From NCBI GenBank assembly GCA_027886185.1, contig WOAB01000589.1, positions 5,647,001 to 5,711,000 on the forward strand: a stretch of DNA of 64,000 bases, written 5' to 3'. Each line of letters starts with the position of its first letter. The stretch's first letter is position 1. Under the pieces are notes generated by a model. The model was not told where the DNA came from and did no database searches. It saw only the letters and a list, made by a program, of their open reading frames with translations. The position numbers were made by a program, and so were the translations under genes. Shown here one piece after another: positions 43,931-55,790 of the stretch. Source of the stretch: Rheum nobile (lineage: Eukaryota; Streptophyta; Magnoliopsida; Caryophyllales; Polygonaceae).

Positions 43931-44681
43931 GGCTCTTCTTCTTAAAACTTGTTTTTGCCTCTCTCCTATGTGCATAACCTGGTCTGGTCTTATCCATCTG
44001 CAACAAAAACAACAACATACATGAATAAGTTCAACCATCAATTTGACTACGAAATGTTTCAATTCGCCTATCGATTGACTACGAAAACGCAAAAAACAAA
44101 AAAGAAAAGAAACAACTCTGTGACAGATGCTGCACCTCGTTCGTCACGGACAGGTGCGTCTCGTCCGTGACAAACGGTGCGCCTCGTTCATCATGAACAG
44201 GTGCGTCTCGTCCATGACAGACGGTGCGCCTCAATCGTCACGGATGGGTGCGTCTCGTCCGTGACGGACGAGGCCTTATAATCCCGTATTAACTCTTCGA
44301 CATCCTTCATAGTCATGGTTGGACATATGTCATTAGTAATTTCATAATAAATACATGTTATCGTGGTTGTATTAATCCATGGTTGCTCCTACAGTGGTAA
44401 ACAAGTAAAACCATCACAAGTCATCGGGGTGTAGGTGGTTCAATGTACAAACTTAATAGTTATTAGTTGTTACGTTCTTTATAATTTTTATTATTATTAT
44501 TATCTAATAAATAACCGTGTATTAATACCCTACCATTTTTTCTAATTTTATTATACTTCCTTAATATATATATGTACCACAAATGACATATATGAAGTCC
44601 CTCTATATTTTCTCTACAAATATAGAGAAATTATATTTCTCAATTCTTTTTATTAATCTATATTTTATGTTTCTCAAATTT
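43931..44681. repeat. Second copy of the MULE tail
   Basis: Duplicate of 22490-23201, including the gtccgtgac array and the AT-rich end next to the LTR start. It lies between two LTRs of element B and marks the junction of a tandem duplication. Confidence 0.8.
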
Positions 44682-47213
44682 TGTAATAACTCTCATTTTT
44701 AATAAGGGTATTTATGTAATTTCCCAACTCTATTTTTAATAAAGGAGTTTTGGTATTTATTTCATTATTCCAAAAATAGAAATAAAATAGAGATTCTTAA
44801 CATAAGTTGTTATAACTTTAAGTTGTAAGTTATATAAATTTATTTTAACATTATGTTGATTCTAAATATAAATAAAACTCATCAAGTTTAACTAAGAATT
44901 ATAAAATAATTGAGTTTAGAAAAGTTTGTGCGATTTGGGTAAGTTATGAAAAGTTGCCGGAGGGCATTTTTGCTACAAACCAAAAAGGTTGAGGGGCCCG
45001 ACCATAATTACCGGAAATTTCACCTTCTTCCTTCTCAAGCTTCAGCCGTGAAGCTTCAATGGCTGCCAATGGCGGTTTGGCCAAAATTTCGGCCTCGTTT
45101 TGGGCTCGATCCGGTTGATTAACCCATGGGATTTTTAGGGAAGGTTTATACGTGCATTATCTCGGAGAAATCGGGAGGAATAAATCAAAGATGAGATCAA
45201 ACTTTATCATATAAGGCTAGTGTGTAATCCGTTTTGGCATTTTGGAAATTAGGCAAAATCGGGGCCAAACTAAGATCGTTTCCTATGAAATGTTATACGG
45301 TTGCGAAGATATTTTCCAAATCATTCCAACCAGTATAAATAGGGATGCAATCGTTCAACTTTAGGCATTCAATTGTGCAACCAAAGCAAGAACCCTAGAA
45401 ATTTCGTAACTTCCAATTGTCGAGCAGATTCCGGCCGCCTCCGAGCTCCTCCGTCCAAAATGCCGCCCCCATTATGTGCGCCCGAAAGTTCTCTTCACAA
45501 TACCCAACACCCCGCTGCCATTCCTCTGTCGCTGACATCCAATTTTGCCGGATTCCACCGTCAGCCACCACGAACTGTTTGGGTAAAAATCAGGTTTGTC
45601 CGATTTTGATTTTTTTTATTTTTCTTCGTTATTATTTGGCATAATCTAGGTTAATTAAATAAATCTTGATTACTGAACAATTAGATGGGATTAATTGGAT
45701 TTTATAAAAATTAAACTTAAATTAATTATAATTATGTTGGTTATTATCTTAGATTATGAATGGTTAATTTATAACTTTTCATTTGGATAATATTTTGAGT
45801 TGGGATTTTTAATTTATTTATGAAATGCTTTTTTAAAATATACGACTAATGGATTTTTAATTGTATAAATATCGTTTTACCGATAAGCCTTTGAAAAAAT
45901 TGAATTGTTTGGAGATAAATTAATTCAATTTAAATATGAGACATATACCCTTCAAAATTCAATATTGAATAAATTATCTAATTATAATTTATTGTTGTGT
46001 GATTTGGGTACGTCTCGGATTTGCTTCTGAAACGGGTTATAGCAGGAATTCACTTTGCTACTCGGAAACAATCATTCCCGTGATACCGTTCATCTCTCTG
46101 TGATTCAAGACAAGTGGTGGTTTGCTCTTGCATATTTTTTTCATTTCTATCGTAATTGACAATGAATCCATTGTGCTATTAATTTAGGATAAATAATTCT
46201 CTTTGTCGTTTGAGAACTTGTTTGATTAAATGGAGTGATAAATGAATCTTATTATTAGGTTTTATAATATGCTAACAACGACCTATATATATACATTATT
46301 ATTATTATAGGGTGCTTGATAAACTTGGTGTGGACTTGTTGTGCATTTGGTGTGGTATGTGGACATATATGTTAGTTTAACTCGAGTATTCGTAAGAACA
46401 TTTTTTACCTTGCGAGGTTTAGATGTTTCTTTATAACTTGGTGTTAGGTTATTGCCCTAACGCTTTTGGTCATGATCTACCCTTATTCGAATATAAGTGG
46501 TGGTGCACTTAGCTAGTGCCAATATTCGTGATTTATTCTCATTCTATATTTCATTGTGAGATCTGTTGTGGAAATTAAAAGCTTTAACGTTAATGCACGT
46601 TTTGAAATTAAATAAGATAAGTGCCTTGTTGCATATAATTAATATACCATCGGGAGAGAAGTACAACGTAGAACCCGCCCGAACTCTTGTTTTAAAGTAA
46701 GTTCTCTTTTCAATCTGGATTTACATTATGCGATGAGGTTGGTCGTGGACCCAAATATCCAAGGTTGGTTTTCAACTTTATGTGAAATATAATGTTCCCC
46801 AACAAACATATGTATTCCTATAAGACTCACCTTCTTTGTAGTCTTCTTTTGTTGCATTCCTATTCTTAGTTTCAATGAGAGTGTCTGAGTTATATATCGT
46901 CTGCCGACTATTATTCGAGAGAAAATGATAGTAACTGGATACAATCACAAGAACCATTATGTTTGAGCCCTTGTTTAGTCTTTCATTAGACTAACCAACC
47001 TTTCTTTTCCTTGCATGGTTGACTGGTGTCATCCGTCCTATACGGCACATCAAGTACAACTTCCCAAATTGAAGATGCGGGAAGAAGACGTTGAAGGCAT
47101 TTGCATTTCCTTTGATTATTTTAATTGTTGAACAAGGTTTAGATCATGTTTGTGTTTTTGAATATTTAAGTCTTCTGTTGATATTTTGATATACAATATT
47201 GGATTGCCGTTTT
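44682..47213 (+). repeat. Element B later LTR (probable solo LTR), left part
   Basis: TGTAATAACTCTC start, uninterrupted by P or E, and broken at 47213 by element C. It continues at 58264-58409. The base words before it (aattt) differ by one base from those before the first LTR (atttt), as expected for duplicated flank. Confidence 0.8.
47209..47213. repeat. Target-site duplication of element C, left copy (GTTTT)
   Basis: GTTTT also follows the element at 58259-58263. Confidence 0.85.
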
Positions 47214-49613
47214 TGTAACACCCCCAAAACTTAACCCTTTTGGAAAGGTATTACCGCCAGTGAACCCAGTGTTCCTTACCGAGATCACCCAAGGCTTTAC
47301 CAAATAAATACAATTTATGAAATGCAATTGATACACAAAGATTAAGCATTAAATTCCAAAACATAACATTGTCGAGGAAATAAGAGTTACGGGATTACAA
47401 CCCAATCCCGAATAGGTCAAAACATAGTTTAAACCCAACACAGCGGAAGACTAAGAAAGTAAGTTACAATCGGAGTTATTGTCCAAAGGATCATAACCTG
47501 ATTAAAGAAATAATTAAAACATTCAAAAACCACTGCCGACTCCATAGTCCTTCTAATCTTCTGAGCTACTTCTTAACTGATGTGCCGAATCGAACGGATG
47601 ACACCAGCCAACCATGCAAGGGAAAATATTGGTTGGTTAGTCTAACTGAATAGACTAGCAAGGGTACAAAGCAGACTGGTTCGAAGCAGTCATATTAGGT
47701 TAGACTTATCGCTTCTCGGATAATAACCGATAACGGTAGTCAACCATCATATTCCTACTGGAATAAATAAGAGATATGCACAGGAGAAGATTCTGGAAGA
47801 CTGAATCTTCACAGAAATCGACTCGAAAGAAGACTCCAACGGAAATGAGTCTTTAAGGAAGTAATGACAAATCTGGAATATTACAGAATCATTCAACAAT
47901 GATTTAAAATTGACTGAGATGCTTCGGTTCACAACCAACCTCATCGCCTACAGCGAATCCAGATTGGAAAGAGAACGTACTACATTCAAGTCAAGACGAG
48001 TTTTCCTAGCTGCACTGAACTTAGCTGCACTACTCGCCCAAGGTGTATTAATTTTGTGCGTCAAGGTAGCACTTATCTGATTTATGTTTCAAAAACACAC
48101 ATCACGTTATAGACTTTTACATGTGTACCCCACCAGTGGGACGACACATCTTAGTATACATTTCGTCGAGAGTGACGTATACCGAAAGGTTTGTGACACC
48201 AACTAAGTGTCCTGTCTCTACACACACGTGTAAGAGACCGATCATGATCTTAGAATGGTATTGGATGGGGACGAGCCACCCCTCTACCAGATTATAAAGA
48301 AACGACTGGACAGAGTCCGAGTAACGTTCCTATCTAATAGTGCTAACTAAACAGTTAAAGCACCACCACAGTTATAGGATAAATCCACATAAAGGCCCGA
48401 AAGGCGATCACAGATAATAGCGTTGTTCTAACAGATATACAACCTATTATATGATTTTCAAAACAGTTTATCAAAACCGTTTCCAGACAAACAGGATATT
48501 CATTCCAAATTAATTACTCAGATAAACTATTGATAATTAATGTAAATATGGAACGAATGAGCAAGAGCGAACCGCCACTTGCCTTACTCCGCAGAATAGT
48601 CTAAAGACGTCACTGGATTCCGGGCTCGACACGGTATAGATCCGACAGCACAACAACCTTCGAGTCGACCCATAAAAGGAACCCTAAGTTAGATCCGACA
48701 TAAACAGTACGAATCTAAACACGGCGAAAGAACACAAAAGGAAAGACGCCACGACGACAACCGACCAAGCCAAAGCCACGAAGGCGTTCTGGGCACTGGC
48801 GGCGGTCGCCGTTCTTGGCGGCGGTCGCCGTGAAGAACACGGCGGTCGCCGTGAAGAACACGGCCGACTGAAATGAGAGAAAACTCAACCCAAAACACGA
48901 GCGGTTTGGCCTCCTTCGACTTGCTTTGGCTTCTAACCTCCAAGGCTAACCAAAAGCTTCACAAAGGCACTCTGGAAACACACCAAAGCAACACCGGCGA
49001 GACCTCCGGCGAGCACAAGAAAACTGGCGAAAACAAAACTCCGGCGAGAGGCGAATTTGGCAGCGATTCGGGGTTGTAGATGACCCAAAACCCATGCCCA
49101 AGCTCACCTATTTATAGGCAAACCCCAAGGAATGAGCTGCAAACCCTCAGACGCGGCAAACGACGCAACGGCGCGCCTCGAACGACGCCGGCGACCATCG
49201 GGCAATGCCCACTGGACAATCACGGCGGTCGCCGTATTTTTGCCTGCGGTGGGCACGCGGCGGTCGCCGTTGCTAGGCCTGTCGCGGCCAGCTAGAAGCT
49301 GACACGTTGACCTCTCGGGCCTAACCACGGCGGTCGCCGTTTCTGAACGGCGGTCGCCGTTTTCCCCTTTTCCCGCCCATTCGGCTTTGAACGAGCTTGA
49401 CGATAAACCGGGATAAAAATTATCGTACGCGAACGACAATTTAAAATTCAAGGCACCTTGTCTGTATATTATTTCACTGAGAAAAATATTACAGATATAG
49501 AGCACATTACAGAATGTCTCAAGCTACCTGAATTAAATCCGACGTACACAACGGGTACTCAGAAAAATTCCATAATTCCCAAAATAACCTTACAAAAAAT
49601 ATGGGGTATCACA
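47214..49613 (-). repeat. 3' LTR of element C
   Basis: Reversed copy of the family LTR (TGTAACACCCCC ... GGGGTATCACA on the plus strand). The TATA word (TATAAATA on the minus strand) is at 49109-49116. The GC-rich minisatellite (about 48796-48865) has about four units. Confidence 0.9.
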
Positions 49614-49627
49614 TCTCCTCCCCCTTA
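49614..49627 (-). other. Polypurine tract of element C
   Basis: On the minus strand TAAGGGGGAGGAGA precedes the LTR start TGTGATACC. Confidence 0.75.
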
Positions 49628-49649
49628 CAAGAAGTTTCGACCCCGAAAC

Positions 49650-52600
49650 TTAGGTCGAGAATAACTCGGGAAAACGCTTGAGCATATCTGACTCGGTTTC
49701 CCACGTCTCCCAAGTAACTTCTTCGGTCCCTGACTTGGACCACATCACTCGTACCAAAGGTACGATCTTGTTGCGCAAATTCTTCTCCCGACACTCCAAA
49801 ATGCGCACGGGCAACTCTTCGTAAGTACCATTAGCTTGAATCTCGATGTCTTCATAACTAAGCACATGAGACTCATCTGGCACATACTTTCTGAGTAAAG
49901 ACACGTGGAACACGTTATGCACCGGGTGAGCCGATGGTGGCAACGCCAAATGGTACGCTAGAGATCCCACTCTATCCAAAATCTCGAATGGTCCCACGTA
50001 GCGAGGGTTAAGCTTCCCACGCTTACCAAATCTGAAAACTCCTTTGGAAGGCGACACCTTGACAAAAACATTGTCACCGACCTCGAACTCGACAGTCCTG
50101 CGCTTCCGATCTGCATTGGACTTTTGTCGACTCTGAGCGGTCAACATCCTTTGTCTGATCAAAGCAATGTCTGAAGCCGTCCTTTCGACCAACTCTGGTC
50201 CAAGCAGAATTTTGTCGGCATTATCGTCCCAACAAATCGGAGATCTGCATCTGCGACCATACAAAGCTTCAAACGGAGCCATCTTGATTGTAGCATGCCA
50301 GCTATTGTTGTACGTGAACTCAATCAGACTCAAGCTGTCCTCCCAGCTAGTCGGACGATCGAGCACACAAGCTCTAAGCATATCCTCCAGAGTCTGGATG
50401 GTCCTTTTAGACTGGCCATCTGTCTGAGGATGAAACGCTGTACTGAACCTCAACTCGGTTCCCATAGCCTTATGAAGTTCCTTCCAGAATCTTGACATGA
50501 AACGGCCATGTCGGTCCGATACAATGGTCTTAGGAATGCCATGTAAGCGGACAATCTCCTTCTGGTAAACTTCGGCTAGCTTCTGGGTTTCCCATGTGGT
50601 CTTGATGGCTATGAAATGAGCACTCTTCGTAGGCCTATCCATAATTACCTAGATAGCATCTCTCTGACTTCGAGTCTTTGGTAGCCCAGTGACGAAGTCC
50701 ATGGAAATGTCCTCCCATTTCCATTCTGGTACGGGGAGAGGTAGCATCTCACCACCTGGTCTGCGGTGTTCGATCTTGACTTTTTGGCAAGTTAAGCACT
50801 TTGCCACAAAGTCTGCTACGTCCCACTTCATGTTTGGCCACCAAAACTTCTTCCTGAGATCCTTGTACATCTTGCTAGAGCCAGGATGCACAGAATAAGC
50901 AGATGAATGAGCTTCTCTCATCACCAACTGACGAAGACCTTCTGTGTCAGGCACACAGATCCGATCCTGAAACCAAAGTGATCCATCATCCTGAACCACA
51001 AAACTGGGAGCTTTCCCATCCATCACTTCACTGCTTAACTTTACCAAGATGATGTCATCGACTTGCTTTTCTTTGATTTGATCCAGCAGTGTAGCCTGAA
51101 TTTCCATCATACTCAGGTACCCTCTACGCTGGTCATACAAGACTTCAATGCCGCATGACTCTTGTTTTAGCTTGTTCTGAGCAGTAAGCAACGCAACCAC
51201 AGTCTCGTGCGTTGTCTTCCGGCTTAGCGCATCAGCTACTACATTAGCCTTGCCCGGATGATACAATAACTCCATGTCGTAGTCCTTGAGCAACTCTAGC
51301 CAGCGGCGTTGTCTCATATTTAACTCCTTCTGAGTAAATATATACTTGAGACTTTTGTGGTCAGTGAAGACTTGGCATCTTATACCATAGAGGTAATGCC
51401 TCCAAATCTTCAGCGCAAAGACAACCGCTGCTAACTCAAGATCATGGGTCGGATAGTTTTCTTCGTAAGTCTTGAGTTGTCTGGATGCGTAAGCAATGAC
51501 TCTGCCCCTTTGCATCAAAACACAACCAAGGCCACACTTGGAAGCATCACTATAGACCACATAATCGTCATTCCCCTCTGGGAGTGCTAACACGGGTGCC
51601 GAGGTCAACCGTCACTTCAACTCCTGGAAACTGACCTCGCACTTGTCATTCCAGACAAACTTCTTGTGGACTTTGCGGAGTAGATTGGTCATAGGTAGAG
51701 CGATCTTTGAAAATCCTTCTACGAACCTTCTATAATACCCGGCAAGTCCAAGAAAACTGCGCACCTCTTTCACGCTCTGGGGCTGTGTCCACTTAGCCAC
51801 AGCTTCAATCTTTTGGGGATCAACCATAACCCCATTTTTATTGATCACGTGGCCTAAGAAAGCCACTTCCTTCATCCAGAATTCACATTTAGACAATTTA
51901 GCATAAAGCTGATGTTGTCTAAGGATCGATAAGGAAATCCGTAGATGTTCCTCGTGGACTTCTTCATTCGGAGAATAGATCAAGATGTCGTCTATGAAGA
52001 CCACCATGAACTTATCCAAGTACTGGTGAAAACATCGGTTCATCAAATCCATAAAGACAGCTGGAGCATTTGTAAGCCCAAAAGGCATCACTACGAACTC
52101 GTAATGACCATATCTGGTCCTAAACGCAGTTCTAGGAATGTCCTGCTCACGAATCCTGAGTTGATGATATCCAAATCTTAAGTCGATCTTGGAGAAAACC
52201 TTTGCTCCCTGCAACTGGTCCAACAAGTCATCAATCCTAGGCAAAGGATACTTGTTCTTGATCGTCACCTTGTTCAACTCTCGATAGTCGATACAAAGTC
52301 GGAACGATCTGTCCTTCTTTTTGACGAATAATACCGGAGCACCCCACGACGATACACTCGGCCTGACATAACCTTTGTCAAGAAGATCTTCAAGTTGATT
52401 CTTCAATTCTTGCATCTCAGCCGGAGCCATCCGATACGGTAATTTGGAAATCGGCGCCGTACCAGGCTCGAGATCAATTGAAAACTCTACGTCACGATTT
52501 GGGGGTAATCCTGGAATTTCTTCCGGAAAGACATCCGAAAATTCCCTAACTACAGGAATATCAAGAACCTCAGGCCCATCCTTCTCAGGCGAATCCAAGT

Positions 52601-54371
52601 AGCAAAGGTACCCGACACATCCTTGTCGTAGTAGCTTAAACGCAGCCATCACACTGATCAGCTTGCCGTTATCAGCGTCATTTCGACCTTTGAACTTGCA
52701 CACGAATTGGCCCCCGAATGACACCGTCACCGTTCTTGAACTGAAGTCGATCACCGCCTTGTGACGTGTCAGCCAATCCATACCGAGAATAATGTCGTAT
52801 GGAGCCATGGCTATGCAGATTAAATCTGCCTCGAATTCCTTACCCTGAATGGTAATCGGAAAGTCGGACAAATGCTTGGTTCCCACCAAACGTTCTCCAT
52901 TAGGAAGATTAACGACGAAAGGGTCGCACGAATCATTGCACACTAAGTCTAACTTGCTAACACAGCTATCCGAAATAAAGGAATGCGTAGCACCAGAATC
53001 AAACAGAATGCACACTGAAGTAGAGTGAAGGTATAGAGTACCTTGAGCAATCGGAGCGTTGGGTCCATCTGCCTCACGCATCTCGTACAAGCGTTGGCCT
53101 TGACTTCCAGAAACAGCTGGGGCCTTTCCCCTGTTCTGAGCAGTCGTCTGCACTGAAGGGCTAGGAGTCTCGGCAGGCTTAAACCTAGGTCGGTTGCTCT
53201 GATGAACTGACCCTTGCTGCGACTCTACTCCCTTCTGCTTCCCCTGCTTGCAGAACTTTTGCAGATGACCATCACGTCCACACCCAAAGCATGGCCTCCT
53301 CTCCTTTCGACACTCAGTGCTCTTGTGCGCAGCAGTACCACAGTTATAACACTGAACTGAACTCCTGGTATGCCCTGACTGCTGAGTCGATCCCCCTTGC
53401 GTCATCTCCGTCTTAGCTCGGCCGGACCTGGCGAAGTTAGACGGTGGCGCAGGGCTCTTAAAACCACCTCTCTGGTTCTGATTCTGCATCGACTTCTGTC
53501 GGTTGCGCCTCTTGGTCGACTCCTCGAGAGTTACCTCCAGCTTATAGGCACAATCCACAAACTGCTCCAAGGTAGAGCATGTGTGGTGCACCATTATTGG
53601 CTTGATATCCGGGTTCATCCACTCGTGGAAGTACCAGATCTTTTGAGCCTCGCTGGTGATCTCGGCAGTAGCGTACTGTAGAAGATGGTTGAACTTAGAT
53701 GCCAACTCGGTCACTCTCAGACCATCAGTCTGAGGGTACAAGAACTCTTTATGCTTCTCCTCTCTCATAGCACGAGAGAAAAAGCGATCAACCATCTTGG
53801 TCTTGAACATCGACCAAGTCAACACTGGGCTCTCAGCCAAACCAGTGCTCTCCCACCACTCGCTAGCCTCCTCCTTCAGCTGAAGAGACGCGATATGGAC
53901 CTTCTCGGCCTCCGTACACTCCACGTTCCTGAACAACCTCTCCATATGGGAGAACCAATGAGTCACTGCCACTGGCTCCCCTTTCCCGTTATAGCAGTCG
54001 GGTCTCATGGAAGTAATGGTCTTAAGAGCGCGACCATAGCTGTCCCTCGCCCTAACGGCAGTCTCCTGAATCACGGGATTTCTGGGTTCCACAACATCAG
54101 GAACCGCTACGTGAATAGGCACTTCTTGTGCTTGAGGCGCACTTGGTCTCAAGACATCTGTGATAGCCTGCATCACGATCCCTCGGATCGCCTCAACAGC
54201 TGCAGCGTCAAACAACGTCGGCGCCTGGGTCTGATCCTGACCTTCATGCCTCTGCTGGACGCGAGACTCAGACTCGTGTTCATCCTGAACACCTCTTCCT
54301 GTTGGTCTGGGGTTTTGGCTAGTCCTAGCACCGGCTCAAGTCGAATTCCTCGTGCTTCTTGGGTTCACCAT
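49650..54371 (-). pseudogene. gag-pol polyprotein of element C, full length with three stop codons
   Basis: The frame of 1,573 codons starts MVNPRSTRNS at 54371. TGA is at codon 12 (54338-54336) and codon 921 (51611-51609), and TAG at codon 1241 (50651-50649); there are no frameshifts. Domains: gag (EWWESTGLAESPVLTWSMF); CCHC knuckles CYNCGTAAHKSTEC and CFGCGRDGHLQKFC; protease (LFDSGATHSFIS); RT with FIDDILIYS; RNase H (VVYSDASKCGLG); integrase HHCC (HPGSSKMYKDL ... CLTCQKVK) and core (DRHGRFMSRFWKEL, FHPQTDGQSKRTIQTLED); and a chromodomain-like C-terminus (RVMWSKSGTEEVTWETWETE). All three stops can be derived from Arg or Trp codons by one transition. Element A's gag-pol matches up to its truncation. 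Confidence 0.92.
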
Positions 54372-54661
54372 CTGTTTACCGATCCAATTCCAAGCATTCA
54401 ATACATTAATATTATGCAACATACTTATGCAATATATCAATGTAAATAAATCACTCAGAATAGATCAACTTGGTATTTTATAGATGAACCTTCGAATTCT
54501 TACACAAGTTACACATAAGTTTATCATTCGAGCATTAGGACAACATTGCTCGAAGATATAAGTGTTTCTCAGAGTACTTGCCGCAATACTGAAATATTAC
54601 ACAAAGTACAACTTGGAATACTAAGAAACGAAACTACTACGATAGGCAACACCATTCCTCC

Positions 54662-55581
54662 TCAAGGCGTTCCAAAATGCCTCCCATACGACTGGCTACT
54701 CGTGCATGGTCTCTTCGGGCTAGGCTCACCATCGAGCTCTGGCGATGGGTTTCGCACCCTTCTTGACCCTGAAGCACATAGTCCTAGCTCAGTCATGGTA
54801 AAGTATAGGTCGTCCATGACTGGTCCTCCTATTCCAGCCCTCCTCTGAGTACTGGCGATCAGCTCATCCCTCTGACGCTGCTGTTCTGCGGAGATTACCT
54901 CGCTCTGGCGGAGAATCTCCTGCAGCTCGGATTCCGACCTCCATCTCCTTGGAGTAGGGATAGGCTGAGTTTCCCTGTCACTTCTCCCAATACCGTACTC
55001 GGTATACAGTGCCTCCCAATCAGCTTCTGACATGGGTGCGTACTCTGGCACTGGTGACAATCCTGTACCGGGCTCCTGAATCTGCCCTCCAAGGTCCAAC
55101 TCTGGATCCTCTTCTGGATCATCCTCTATGGGATCCTCTTCCTCGGGATCATCCTCGATGGGATCCTCATCCTCGGGATCATCCTTGATGGGATCCTCAT
55201 CCTCGGAATCATCCCCGATCATATCCTCGACAGGATCTACCTCCAGCATCTCCTCTTCCTCGTCTTCGTACTCGATCTCCTCGGGAATTGGTCATAGCAG
55301 AAAGTCGTCTTGGTAAACCCCTTGTTCGTACCTTGACAACTCATCTTCCTGCTCCCATTCCTGCACTCCCTCCACCCTTGGTGGCGGCACAGGTGCAGGT
55401 CTAGGGACCATAGCATTCCTGCTACAAGGACAACTGACTCGGGGAGAACGTGCTTAACGTCTTCGGGTGGGCTACTCGGGCCTCCAACCTCGAAACATCG
55501 CTAAGGTAACGGAAAATATAGCCTCGGCTGATCCGACTTGGCGTCTTCCGACCCCCTACCAATAGAAAAGCAGACACCCAT
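54662..55581 (-). pseudogene. ORF1 of element C: acidic repeat protein upstream of gag, MGxCxS start
   Basis: It starts MGVCFSIGRGSEDAK at 55581, so Gly2, Cys4 and Ser6 are conserved with element A although neighbouring residues differ. A TAG follows where element A has Gln (FPLP*RCFEVGG), and the frame is lost once before 55249. The later part is open (54662-55249). It has four or five 10-residue acidic repeats of the type EDEDPIEDDP, encoded by about 30-bp DNA repeats, then EADWEALYTEYGIGRSDRET, then PELDGEPSPKRP. No enzyme motif is seen. The protein is expected to be strongly acidic with a basic tail. Confidence 0.65.
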
Positions 55582-55774
55582 CCTATCGAACAATAAGAAA
55601 GGAATTAGTCTTTCTAGACATAGAAGCAAGCTTACTATATCAGACTATAAAGAAGACATGACTATGAACGGTGTTTTTAAATTCTTTTCAGAATGAAAAT
55701 TCAGAGCCCTCTTAAAGCATTTTCAAAAACGGATAAATGATTTATAAAATCCCAAACCCGTTTTAAAAACTTTT

Positions 55775-55786
55775 GGCTCGATACCA
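55775..55786 (-). other. Primer-binding site of element C
   Basis: TGGTATCGAGCC on the minus strand, four bases from the LTR. One base differs from the site of element A. Confidence 0.75.
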
Positions 55787-55790
55787 CAAT

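Noticed and set aside
48689..48943. ORF with GDRR-type repeats (and 57266-57562)
   Set aside because: It translates the GC-rich LTR minisatellite; the two LTRs of the same element differ in repeat number.
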